Shown here piece after piece: positions 51,199 through 60,027 of a stretch of 64,000 nt of DNA. Source of the DNA: DASXRA01 sp036506155 (GTDB taxonomy: Bacteria > Actinomycetota > Actinomycetes > Mycobacteriales > Jatrophihabitantaceae); NCBI GenBank assembly GCA_036506155.1, contig DASXSF010000067.1, positions 1-64,000 of the forward strand. The letters run 5' to 3'. The notes below the pieces were generated by a model, which did no database searches, was not told the DNA's origin, and saw only the letters and a list, made by a program, of their open reading frames with translations. The position numbers were made by a program, and so were the translations under genes. Position 1 is the first letter of the stretch. Every line of letters begins with the position of its first letter.

Positions 51199-52005
51199 TT
51201 ACCTGCCAGCCATGCTCTGCTTCACCGCGTCCAGGCCAGCAGCCAGACGTGCCGGGCTCACCCCGAGGCCGTGGGCGACCCTGGCGAATGCCGCGCTGTG
51301 CGGGTCCACGCCGTTCTCGCGGGCAAGCGCAGCGACTTGCTGGAGCGCGCGCTGCGCCACAGCCTTGCTGACCCCGAGGTGGCTCGCGAGAACGGCAGCC
51401 GCCGCCGCTCCGGTCGGGCTCGGATTGCCATTGGCGCCAAAGACGGTGTCCACGATCCGGTGCGCGGTCGCGTTCGACACACCTGCCGCGGCGGCGAACG
51501 CGGCGATGCCCGCTGCGTTGTTGCCGCCGGCCTTCTTCGCCGCGATCAGCCCGGCCTGGAGCCGGCTCACACTGATACCCGTTGACGACGCAAGACGAGA
51601 CAGGTCAGGTGCAACTGCCTCCGACTTGCCGGATGGTCCGGCGCCGGAGCCAGGCTTCGGCTTCGCGCCCGGCGAATTTGCGCCGAAGACGGTGTCCACG
51701 ATTCGGTGCGCGGTCGCGTTCGACACACCTGCCGCGGCGGCGAACGCGGCGATGCCCGCGGTCGTGTTGCCGCCGGCGGGCTTCGCGGCGCGGAGCCCGG
51801 CCTCGAGCCGGCTCACGCTGATACCCGCCGACTTGGCAAGGGCAGTCATGTTGGGCGCAGGCTCCGAGCTCCCCGATGCGCCCACGGGGTGCTGCGGTTT
51901 CGGGTGCGGCGAATCGGATCCGGCCGCCAGCGCAGCGGCGGGAACGGCAATCGCCGCAGCCGTGAGGATTCCGGCGACGGCGAGCCGCCGGTGTGTGGTT
52001 GGCAT
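51199..52005 (-). CDS. secreted protein with duplicated helical module
   Basis: The 268-residue protein has a signal peptide (HRRLAVAGILTAAAIAVPAAALAAG). Two nearly identical ~57-residue modules each read GISVSRLxAGL..., GIAAFAAAAGVSNATAHRIVD, VFGAN. A related third module ends GVSPARLAAGLDAVKQ. The two copies are almost the same at DNA level (about 51680-51845 and 51425-51590), so the duplication is recent or kept by gene conversion. No family is recognised; helical surface or storage protein. Lies upstream of the MprAB-like genes. Confidence 0.8.
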   Translation of the reverse strand: MPTTHRRLAVAGILTAAAIAVPAAALAAGSDSPHPKPQHPVGASGSSEPAPNMTALAKSAGISVSRLEAGLRAAKPAGGNTTAGIAAFAAAAGVSNATAHRIVDTVFGANSPGAKPKPGSGAGPSGKSEAVAPDLSRLASSTGISVSRLQAGLIAAKKAGGNNAAGIAAFAAAAGVSNATAHRIVDTVFGANGNPSPTGAAAAAVLASHLGVSKAVAQRALQQVAALARENGVDPHSAAFARVAHGLGVSPARLAAGLDAVKQSMAGR

Positions 52006-52122
52006 TACGGGCTCCTTCTGTCTGGTCCGATACAGCCAGCCCAGCAGCACAGCCCAAGACCACACGTCCGCGAGCCTTAAAGGAACCTTGGAAAATAGCC
52101 GGCCATGGGCCCGTCGCCGGAA

Positions 52123-54477
52123 TCAACGCGTTGACGCCGGCGCCGACTTCACAAGCTCATATTTTGGATTGGCAATGGCCAGGTGGCCCTTGTACTCGCC
52201 GGCTCGCCCGGTGGCGCGAATAGTCGCACCCGGGACCACGCCGGGGATCTGGGTGCGCCCGAAGAAGATGAGCCGCATCCCCCCGGTGGCGTCGAATACG
52301 TGGACCTCGAGCGATTTGCCGCCGAGGGTCCCGACCTGTACCTGCTTCACGCGGCCCTCGATGGTGGCCTTGTCCTTCCAGGTCAGCAGGCCGATCGGAG
52401 TAATCCCGTCAGCAGAGGGCACCTGACTCGGTTGCGGTGGCACCGCCTTTGCTCGTGGCTCGCGGGCACCGACCGCGACCATCGCCGGCGCTTGGGCCGC
52501 CTCCCGTTGGCGGGCTTCCAGTCGGTCAGCCGCTTGGGGAGGCAACGTGGTGTCGAACGGGACGATGGTGGCCGCGACGTGAGGGATCCGGCCGACGGCT
52601 TCAGCGATTCGGTCGGCGGTGCGGTCATGCAGGATCCGCTGGGATAGTCCGCGGAATGTTCGGCGGGGGAGCAGCACAGTTACTTCGGCGCGGTCACTGA
52701 CGACGGTGTTGTACGCCAGCTCGACGACGCTTCGGACGAGGCGGCGGTCGGGACAGTCGATGACGATGAGCGGAAACCGGTCGCCGAGGTTGCGCTCGAT
52801 CCAGTCCTTTTGCAGCCGTTCGGTCACAGCCGGATCGAGCATGACGTGCACGACACGAATATCCGTGGGGCGGATACTGCCGGCGTAGCGCAACGCCCTG
52901 AGCACAGCCAGGTCGAGCCGATCGACGAGCACCAGCACGGTGTGCCGCGCGTAATGCGGCGCATCGGACTGGTCCGAACGTGCGGCGCTGACCAGGTCCA
53001 GGGAACGGGCTTCGTCGCGGTACTGCCGGTTGAGCCGCATCAGCGCCAACCACAGGATCGGGAACAGCACTACGACCAGCCAGGCGCCCTCGCTGAACTT
53101 TACTATGGCGAAGATCAGTACGACGCCGGCGGAGACGATGCCGCTCGTTATGTTGATAGCCACCTTGTAGTGCCAGCCCGGCTGACGGTGGGCATGGTGG
53201 TATTTGGCCATGCCAAGGCCGGCCATAGTGAAACCGGTGAACACGCCGATGGCGTAGAACGGGATCAGCTTGTCGACGTGTGCGCCAACGCCCAGGATCA
53301 ATGCCATTGCGAAGGCCGTGAGCACGATTATTCCGTTGCTGAAGGCGAGCCGGTGCCCGCGACGCGTCATCTGCCGCGGCAAGAACGAATCCTCGGCGAT
53401 GAAGCTGGCCAAGAACGGAAAACCGGTGAACGGCGTATTCGCACCCGTGAACAGGATCAACGCCGTCGCTACCTGGACGACGACGAAGCCGACGTGGCCA
53501 TACCACGCCGTACCGAATGCTGCCTTGGCTACCTGGCTGATCACAGTCGGGCTGCCGTTCTGATACGGCGTGGCATGCGTCTGCCAGGCCAGGAAGGAGA
53601 TGCCGAGCACCAGGCTGCCGAGAATCACGCTCATCGTCGACAGCGTCCGCCGAGCGTTGATCCCTTCAGGTCTCTTGAATGCGCTCACTCCGTTTGAGAT
53701 GGCCTCTAGGCCGGTCAGCGACGCACCACCGTTGGCGAATGCCTTGAGCAGCACGAAGATCGTGAACGCAGAGAGCACTGCACTGTGCGTGCCGTTCACC
53801 GAGATGAGCGGGTTGTTCGGGTCGTTCGTGTAGGTGATCTTTGGCAGATCGCCGAACAACTCGCGGACGACACCGACGATGATGACCAGACCGGCCGAGA
53901 CTACGAAGAAGTACGTGGGGAGTGCGAACGCTTTACCGGCCTCTCGCACCCCCCGTAGGTTGCCGTAGGCGAGCACGAGGATCACGGCGATTGTGATCAC
54001 CGTGGCCTTGGTCGGTGAATTCAGGGCCGGCATGAGAGAAGTGATTGCCGCAGTGCCTGCCGCCGACTGCACCGCAACCGTGACGATGTAGTCGATCAGC
54101 AACGCCACCGACGCGATCTGCGCGACCTTGGGGCCGAAGTTCTCCCGTGCCACGACGTAGGAGCCGCCCGCCCGCGTATAGGTCATGACGACTTGGCGAT
54201 ACGACAAGGTCGTCAGCACCAGCAGGCCCAGGATCACCGCCGTCAAGGGCATAAGGATGTGGAAGCCGGCCAGCCCGAAGACAGGCAGCAGCACGATGAG
54301 CATTTCCTCGCTGCCGTAGGCCGAGGAGGAGATGCAGTCACTCGACAGCACCCCGAGCGCCGCCTTCTTCGACAGCTTCTCCTCGTGCAGCCGTTCGCTG
54401 ACAAGCGGAGGTCCGAGCAGCAATGTCTTGAGCCGATAGCCCAGACGCTCCGGTAGATCGATACTTTGCACGCTCAC
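52123..54477 (-). CDS. KimA-like APC potassium importer fused to OB-fold
   Basis: About 784 residues. It has an N-terminal APC transporter with 12 helices (SSDCISSSAYGSEEMLIVLLP, YTRAGGSYVVARENFGP, GASLTGLEAISNGVSAFKRPEG), as in KimA-type K+ importers. A cytoplasmic USP/Rossmann-like domain follows (VLVDRLDLAVLRALRYAGSI). After a linker, an OB-fold domain has TIEGRVKQVQVGTLGGKSLEV and RLIFFGRTQIPGVVPGATI. GTG 54477 has GGAGAGG about nine bases upstream. KimA proteins respond to c-di-AMP in other bacteria. The OB-fold is normally a separate small protein, so this fusion is unusual. Confidence 0.85.
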   Translation of the reverse strand: MSVQSIDLPERLGYRLKTLLLGPPLVSERLHEEKLSKKAALGVLSSDCISSSAYGSEEMLIVLLPVFGLAGFHILMPLTAVILGLLVLTTLSYRQVVMTYTRAGGSYVVARENFGPKVAQIASVALLIDYIVTVAVQSAAGTAAITSLMPALNSPTKATVITIAVILVLAYGNLRGVREAGKAFALPTYFFVVSAGLVIIVGVVRELFGDLPKITYTNDPNNPLISVNGTHSAVLSAFTIFVLLKAFANGGASLTGLEAISNGVSAFKRPEGINARRTLSTMSVILGSLVLGISFLAWQTHATPYQNGSPTVISQVAKAAFGTAWYGHVGFVVVQVATALILFTGANTPFTGFPFLASFIAEDSFLPRQMTRRGHRLAFSNGIIVLTAFAMALILGVGAHVDKLIPFYAIGVFTGFTMAGLGMAKYHHAHRQPGWHYKVAINITSGIVSAGVVLIFAIVKFSEGAWLVVVLFPILWLALMRLNRQYRDEARSLDLVSAARSDQSDAPHYARHTVLVLVDRLDLAVLRALRYAGSIRPTDIRVVHVMLDPAVTERLQKDWIERNLGDRFPLIVIDCPDRRLVRSVVELAYNTVVSDRAEVTVLLPRRTFRGLSQRILHDRTADRIAEAVGRIPHVAATIVPFDTTLPPQAADRLEARQREAAQAPAMVAVGAREPRAKAVPPQPSQVPSADGITPIGLLTWKDKATIEGRVKQVQVGTLGGKSLEVHVFDATGGMRLIFFGRTQIPGVVPGATIRATGRAGEYKGHLAIANPKYELVKSAPASTR

Positions 54478-54696
54478 GGACGTGCGCCTCTCCTCGGCAC
54501 GCGCGCGTTCATCGGGCAGCTTCACTGCCCCGGGCACCGCCACTACGGTGCCCTCTGCACGGCCGTGCTCACATCACCGACAGTAGGAACGCCGATCGCC
54601 CGGAGACGTCAATGCGGCGTCAAGATCCGAGCGTCCCGCGCAAGGAAACCGTCAAGATCGCCCGATCGGCGCGAGTAGCCGCGTCCACTGGGCGAG

Positions 54697-56436
54697 ATGA
54701 CATACCGCCGGGGAAGGCCCGTCGCGGCGGCGATTGTGCTGCCGGCCGCGTTCGGCGGGCTGCTGCTGATCGGCGTCATCGCCGTCGCCGCCGATCTTCA
54801 CGGGACGTCGGTACTGGCATTGGCGTGCGTACTCGTCGCGACCACCTCCTTCGTCGCGGAACCCCTTGTTGCGCTGCCGCTCGCAGTGATCGGCTGGTTC
54901 GCAGTGGCCGGGTTCGACCACGCGCCCTACGGCGACCTGCACGCCGACGGTGCGATCCGGGCAGGTGGGGTGCTCGCCTTTACGGCAGGGGTGGCGGCGT
55001 GCGCCGGCATTGCCACCCGGGGCACACTCGAATCCGTGAACAGGTGGGGCGCTATCACCCCGCGCCGGCTGGTGGCCGGGCTGGGCCTGGCGGCGGTGCT
55101 GCTGCCCGCGCTCACCGCCGTGCTGGCCGCGCTGCGTGCGCATCTCGCACTCGTCGACGACCTGCTGCTCTATCTGCTGGCGGTGCTGGCGGTCACGATC
55201 GTCGGCGGCTTCTGGCCGGCCGTGATCGCTGCGGTCGCGGCCGGGCTGCTGCTGAACTGGTTCTTCACGCCGCCGGTGCACACCTGGACGATCGAGGCAC
55301 CGGAGAACATGCTGGCGCTGCTGCTGTTCGTGACGGTGGCCGTCACCGTCAGCAGCGTGGTGCACCTCGCCGCTCAGCGAAGCGCGCTGGCCGCCGAGCG
55401 CGCCAAAGAGGCGAGCACGCTGCTCGTGCTCGCGCGCACCGTGCTCGGCGGCGACGACACGCCGCAGGCGGTGCTCGATCACCTCAGTGCGTCACTCGGC
55501 GTCCAGGCGGAACTGCGTGAGAACAGCGGCGGGCGGTGGGTGCGCGTCGCCGGGGCCCCGCTGCCGCGTATCGATCGCCAGATCGACGTGGGGGAGGACC
55601 TGCGGCTGCTCGTCGCCGGCAACCTCACCGGCGTCAACGGCCGGATGCTCGAGGGCTACGCAGCGCAAGCGGCGGCGGCGGTCGAGCGGCACCGGCTGCG
55701 CATCCAGGCCGGACAGGCCGAGGCGCTGGCCGAGGGCAACCGGATCCGCACCGCGCTGCTGACCGCCGTCAGCCACGACCTGCGGACCCCGCTTTCCGCG
55801 GTGAAGGCCGCCGTCACCACACTGCGCCAGACCGATGTCGTGTGGAGCCCCGAGGACCAGGCATCCTTGCTGGCCACCATCGAGGAGGGTGCCGACCGCC
55901 TCGACTCCCTGATTGCCAACCTGCTCGACATGAGCCGCATCCACACGGGATCGCTGTCGCCGTTCATCCGCCCCACCGCACTCGACGAGGTCGCGCCGCT
56001 GGTCGTGCACGGCCTGGACGATGCCCAGCGGTTGAATGTCGCGATCCCGGACGCGCTGCCGCTGCTTACCGCCGACCCGGGGCTGCTGGAGCGGGCGCTG
56101 GCGAACCTGGTCGCGAACGCGTTGCGGTACTCCCCGCCCGACCGCCCCCCGACGCTGACCGCGCAGGCCGGCGACGGCATCGTCAGCATCAGCGTGATCG
56201 ACCACGGTCCGGGCATCGCGCCGGAGCAGCGCGAGCAGGTGTTCGAGCCGTTCCAGCAGCTCGGCGACCAGCGGACCGGGGGTGGCGTCGGTCTGGGCCT
56301 CGCCGTCGCCAAAGGCTTCGTCGAAGCCCTCGGCGGTCGCATCACCGCTAGAACCACCCCTGGCGGCGGGCTGACGATGCGCGTGGACTTGCCGACCGCC
56401 GCCTCGACCCGCGACGTCGCGGGCGCCGCGCAGTGA
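54697..56436 (+). CDS. KdpD-like sensor kinase lacking the N-terminal module
   Basis: The 579-residue sensor has four central helices of the KdpD DUF4118 type (LLLYLLAVLAVTIVGGFWPAVIAAVAAGLLLNWFF). A GAF-like region follows, then HisKA (AVSHDLRTPLSAVKAAV) and HATPase (NLVANALRYSPPD, GVGLGLAVAKGFVEALGG). An extra N-terminal membrane block of four helices replaces the KdpD/USP domain. Its stop overlaps the GTG of the response regulator. It is divergent from the K+ importer, and no kdpFABC genes are here, so it may control that importer. Confidence 0.88.
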   Translation: MTYRRGRPVAAAIVLPAAFGGLLLIGVIAVAADLHGTSVLALACVLVATTSFVAEPLVALPLAVIGWFAVAGFDHAPYGDLHADGAIRAGGVLAFTAGVAACAGIATRGTLESVNRWGAITPRRLVAGLGLAAVLLPALTAVLAALRAHLALVDDLLLYLLAVLAVTIVGGFWPAVIAAVAAGLLLNWFFTPPVHTWTIEAPENMLALLLFVTVAVTVSSVVHLAAQRSALAAERAKEASTLLVLARTVLGGDDTPQAVLDHLSASLGVQAELRENSGGRWVRVAGAPLPRIDRQIDVGEDLRLLVAGNLTGVNGRMLEGYAAQAAAAVERHRLRIQAGQAEALAEGNRIRTALLTAVSHDLRTPLSAVKAAVTTLRQTDVVWSPEDQASLLATIEEGADRLDSLIANLLDMSRIHTGSLSPFIRPTALDEVAPLVVHGLDDAQRLNVAIPDALPLLTADPGLLERALANLVANALRYSPPDRPPTLTAQAGDGIVSISVIDHGPGIAPEQREQVFEPFQQLGDQRTGGGVGLGLAVAKGFVEALGGRITARTTPGGGLTMRVDLPTAASTRDVAGAAQ

Positions 56437-57113
56437 CCAGCGTGCTCGTCATCGACGACGAGACCGCGCTGCTGCGCGCGCTGCGCATCAACCTCAGCGC
56501 TCGCGACTACACCGTGCACACTGCCACCGACGGGGTCAGCGGGCTTGCCGTCATGGCCCGCGACCACCCCGATATCGTCATCGTCGACCTCGGCCTGCCG
56601 GACATGGACGGTGCCGACGTCATCGCCGGTATCCGCGGTTGGTCCACCGCGCCGATCATCGTGTTGTCGGCACGCGGCGACGAGGCCCAGAAGGTCCATG
56701 CGCTCGACATCGGCGCCGACGACTACGTCACCAAACCGTTCGGCATGAACGAGCTGCTCGCCCGGCTGCGCGCCGCGACGCGCCGGATCGGCCCGACCAC
56801 GGACGAGCCGGTCGTCGACGTGGGCGACTTCGTCATCGACCTCGCCAGCAAACGGGTCGCTCTGCGCGGCGGCGAGCCGGTACGCCTCACGCCCACGGAG
56901 TGGCAGCTGCTCGAGGTCCTGGCCCGCCACCGCGGGCGCCTGGTGACCAGCAGGCAGCTGCTGCAGCAGGTGTGGGGGCCCGCGTACGAGAGCGAGACGC
57001 ACTACCTGCGCGTGTACATGGCCCAGCTGCGCCGCAAGCTCGAACCCGATCCCGCGCGACCCCGCCACCTGCTCACCGAACCGGGCATGGGCTACCGCCT
57101 TCAGGACGACTGA
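56433..57113 (+). CDS. kdpE: KdpE-like response regulator
   Basis: The 226-residue OmpR-type regulator has a receiver with VLVIDDETALLRALR, VIVDLGLPDMDGADV and VTKPFGMNELLARLR. The winged helix reads LTPTEWQLLEVLARHRGRLVT, YLRVYMAQLRRKLEPDPARP and HLLTEPGMGYRL, the KdpE-type ending. GTG 56433 overlaps the kinase stop. Confidence 0.92.
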   Translation: MTSVLVIDDETALLRALRINLSARDYTVHTATDGVSGLAVMARDHPDIVIVDLGLPDMDGADVIAGIRGWSTAPIIVLSARGDEAQKVHALDIGADDYVTKPFGMNELLARLRAATRRIGPTTDEPVVDVGDFVIDLASKRVALRGGEPVRLTPTEWQLLEVLARHRGRLVTSRQLLQQVWGPAYESETHYLRVYMAQLRRKLEPDPARPRHLLTEPGMGYRLQDD

Positions 57114-57137
57114 TCCGCCCGCGACGCGCGTAGCGTC

Positions 57138-58124
57138 ATGGCCGTGGAATACGTCAATCTCGGCAACACCGGCCTTCGCGTCTCGCGGCTCTGCCTCGGC
57201 ATGATGAGCTACGGCAGCTTCGAGGGCCGGCCATGGGCGCTCGATGAAGGCACCGCGCGCCCCATCGTCCAGCGGGCAATAGAGGCCGGCGTCACGTTCT
57301 TCGACACCGCGGACGTCTACAACGGCGGCCAGAGCGAAGTCCTGACCGGGCGGATCCTCGGCGAGGCACTCACCCGCGAGGAGTTCGTCGTGGCGACCAA
57401 GGTGAACGGGCAGACCATGCCCGGAGAGAACGGCCGAGGGCTGAGCCGCAAGCACATCATGGCGTCCATCGACGCGTCGCTTCGACGGCTCGGCCTCGAC
57501 TACGTCGACCTGTACCAGATCCACCGCTGGGACGACCGAACGCCGATCGAGGAGACCATGCGGGCGTTGTCCGACGTGGTACACGCCGGCAAGGCTCGCT
57601 ATATCGGCGCGAGCAGCATGCACGCCTGGCAGTTCGCCAAGGCACAGGCTGTTGCCGATCGCTCCGGATGGACGCCGTTCGTCTCGATGCAGAACCACTA
57701 CAACCTGATCTACCGCGAAGAGGAGCGGGAGATGATCCCGCAGTGCGCGGACCAGGGTGTCGCGATCCTGCCGTACAGCCCGCTGGCCCGCGGCCGCCTC
57801 GCCGGCAACCGAGGCGCGCAGAACGAACCGTTGACCCTGCGCGCGGAGACCGACCCGTTCGGCGAGTCGCTCTACCCCGAAAACGAGCTCGACCAGCCGG
57901 TGATCGAGCGGGTCAACGAGGTCGCGGCCGAGCGCGGCGTCCCGCCGGCGCAGGTGGCCCTTGCGTGGCTGTGGCACAAGCCCGCCGTCACCGCACCGAT
58001 TGTCGGGGCCACCAAGGTGGCGCATCTCGAGGACGCGCTCGCCTCCGAACTGCTCTCACTTGACGACGCGGAGATCGACCGGCTGGAGAAGCCCTACCGG
58101 CCGCACCCCATCTCCGGTCACTAG
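57138..58124 (+). CDS. aldo/keto reductase
   Basis: The 328-residue NADPH-dependent reductase has a TIM-barrel with FFDTADVYNGGQSE (catalytic Asp, Tyr), ATKVNG (Lys), DLYQIHRWD (His), and the C-terminal VALAWLWHKPAVTAPIVGATK. Substrate unknown. It starts 24 bases after kdpE, so it may share its transcript. Confidence 0.93.
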   Translation: MAVEYVNLGNTGLRVSRLCLGMMSYGSFEGRPWALDEGTARPIVQRAIEAGVTFFDTADVYNGGQSEVLTGRILGEALTREEFVVATKVNGQTMPGENGRGLSRKHIMASIDASLRRLGLDYVDLYQIHRWDDRTPIEETMRALSDVVHAGKARYIGASSMHAWQFAKAQAVADRSGWTPFVSMQNHYNLIYREEEREMIPQCADQGVAILPYSPLARGRLAGNRGAQNEPLTLRAETDPFGESLYPENELDQPVIERVNEVAAERGVPPAQVALAWLWHKPAVTAPIVGATKVAHLEDALASELLSLDDAEIDRLEKPYRPHPISGH

Positions 58125-58227
58125 GGACGCTCGCCGTCTCGGCACTGTGTCCGTGCGTGGTGCCGGCGTCGCGACGCACGGACAACTCGTGACGCGGCGC
58201 GGAGAGGGAATGTGCCGGAAGTATGGT

Positions 58228-58242
58228 TAGTTAACCTAACTA
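58228..58242. promoter_or_regulatory. palindrome in the MFS exporter promoter
   Basis: TAGTTA-ACC-TAACTA has perfect 6-base arms with a 3-base spacer in an AT-rich patch 37 bases upstream of the GTG start. The style is that of MarR or TetR operators. No regulator gene is adjacent. A shifted reading resembles a DtxR iron box but has a spacer one base too short. Confidence 0.6.
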
Positions 58243-58278
58243 GACTTAGAGGCTCATTCGTTGAGGAAGTGATGGCGC

Positions 58279-60027
58279 GTGGTCTCGCCGACACGCACGC
58301 TGGCCCGGCTCACGGTTGATCGAGAGCATCCGCACTACAAGTGGGTAGCACTGTCGAACACGACGCTCGGCATGCTGATGGCGACGATCAACTCGTCGAT
58401 CGTGATCATTTCGCTCCCGGACATCTTCCGGGGCATCAATGTCGACCCGCTACAGCCCGGCAATGTCAGCTACCTGCTGTGGATGCTGATGGGCTTCCTG
58501 CTGGTCACGGCTGTGCTGGTGGTGACGCTCGGCCGACTGGGCGACATGTACGGTCGGGTCAAGATCTACAACCTGGGCTTCGCCGTCTTCACGGCCGGGT
58601 CGATCGCGCTTGCCCTCGACCCGCTCACCTCAGGCAGCGGCGCCCTGTGGCTGATCCTCTGGCGGCTAGTGCAGGGCGTCGGTGCCGCGATGCTGTTCGC
58701 CAACTCGACCGCGATCCTCACCGACGCGTTCCCGGCCGAACGGCGTGGCCTGGCACTCGGCATCAACCAGGTCGCGGCCATCGCAGGTTCGTTCATCGGA
58801 CTCGTGGTCGGCGGCCTGCTGGCGCCGGTGCACTGGCGACTGGTGTTCTTCGTGTCGGTGCCGTTCGGGCTGCTCGGCACCGTGTGGTCGTACCACAGCC
58901 TGCGGGAGACAAGCAGCCGCGCGCCCGTCCGTATCGACTGGTGGGGCAACCTGCTCTTCGCCGGCGGGCTCACCGCGCTGCTGGCGGCGATCACCTACGG
59001 CATCCAGCCCCACGGCGGACACGACATGGGCTGGACGAACCCGTGGGTGCTGGCGGGGCTGACCGGCGGCGTGGCGCTGCTCCTGGCGTTCTGCGTGGTG
59101 GAGACGAGGGTCGCCGAGCCCATGTTCAACACGTCCCTGTTCCGGATCAGGGCGTTCTCCGCGGGCAACCTGGCCGGCCTGCTCGCCTCGGTGGCACGCG
59201 GCGGCCTGCAGTTCATGCTGATCATCTGGCTACAGGGGATCTGGCTGCCGCTGCACGGCTACAGCTTCGAGCAGACCCCCCTGTGGGCGGGCATCTACCT
59301 GCTGCCGCTGACCGTGGCGTTCCTGGTGGCGGGGCCTGTCTCCGGGTTCCTGTCCGATCGTTTCGGCGCCCGGACGTTCGCCACGGGTGGCTTGCTGCTG
59401 GTCGCGGCGAGCTTCCTGGGCCTGATGCTGCTGCCGGCGGACTTCAGCTACTGGGCGTTTGCCGGGCTGCTCGTCCTGAACGGCATCGGTTCTGGGCTGT
59501 TCTCCGCGCCGAACACCACCGCGATCATGAACAGCGTCCCGGCGAACCAGCGCGGTTCCGCGTCCGGAATGCGCGCCACGTTCTTCAACGCGGGCACGTC
59601 ACTGTCTATCGGCATCTTCTTCACGATGATGATCGTCGGGCTGGCCGCCACACTGCCGGGTGCCCTCACTGCCGGGCTCGCCGCGCACGGCGTCCCCCAG
59701 GCGACGGCGGCCGCCGTCGGGCACCAGCCGCCGGTGGGCAGCCTGTTCGCCGCGTTCCTCGGCTACAACCCGATCGGCACCATGCTCGGCGGCCTGCCCG
59801 CATCGGCCACCCAGGGCGCCGACGTTTCCGGATTGACCAGCAAGCAGTTCTTCCCGCAGCTGATCTCCGGCCCGTTCCACCACGGCTTGGCGATCGTGTT
59901 CACGGTCGCGATCGCCATGTCGCTGATCGGTGCGGCAGCCTCCCTGTTCCGCGGCGGACGCTACATCCACGCTGAGCAGCCGGCGCGGCAGCACGCCGCG
60001 GCCGGCCAGCTCAGCCGCGCCTCCTAA
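58279..60027 (+). CDS. MFS exporter, DHA2 (EmrB/QacA) type
   Basis: The 582-residue protein has 14 transmembrane helices, SSIVIISLPDIFRGINVDP at the first helix, LGRLGDMYGRVKIYNLGF (motif A) and NQVAAIAGSFIGLVVGGLL (motif C). It exports drugs or metabolites by proton exchange. GTG 58279 begins a short leader. A palindrome lies in its promoter. Its TAA overlaps the stop of the convergent GH92 gene. Confidence 0.92.
   Translation: MVSPTRTLARLTVDREHPHYKWVALSNTTLGMLMATINSSIVIISLPDIFRGINVDPLQPGNVSYLLWMLMGFLLVTAVLVVTLGRLGDMYGRVKIYNLGFAVFTAGSIALALDPLTSGSGALWLILWRLVQGVGAAMLFANSTAILTDAFPAERRGLALGINQVAAIAGSFIGLVVGGLLAPVHWRLVFFVSVPFGLLGTVWSYHSLRETSSRAPVRIDWWGNLLFAGGLTALLAAITYGIQPHGGHDMGWTNPWVLAGLTGGVALLLAFCVVETRVAEPMFNTSLFRIRAFSAGNLAGLLASVARGGLQFMLIIWLQGIWLPLHGYSFEQTPLWAGIYLLPLTVAFLVAGPVSGFLSDRFGARTFATGGLLLVAASFLGLMLLPADFSYWAFAGLLVLNGIGSGLFSAPNTTAIMNSVPANQRGSASGMRATFFNAGTSLSIGIFFTMMIVGLAATLPGALTAGLAAHGVPQATAAAVGHQPPVGSLFAAFLGYNPIGTMLGGLPASATQGADVSGLTSKQFFPQLISGPFHHGLAIVFTVAIAMSLIGAAASLFRGGRYIHAEQPARQHAAAGQLSRAS

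Noticed and set aside
54478..54696. c-di-AMP riboswitch upstream of the KimA-like gene
   Set aside because: I looked for conserved ydaO-type helices and found none that I could support; the leader has only short GC-rich pairings.
55656..58025. 789-codon open frame on the minus strand
   Set aside because: Antisense to KdpD, KdpE and the aldo/keto reductase, all of which have complete catalytic motifs. It arises from high third-position GC.
58222..58240. DtxR/IdeR iron box before the MFS exporter
   Set aside because: TATGGTTA and TAACCTAA arms resemble it, but the spacer is one base shorter than the iron-box consensus and the better symmetry is TAGTTA/TAACTA.
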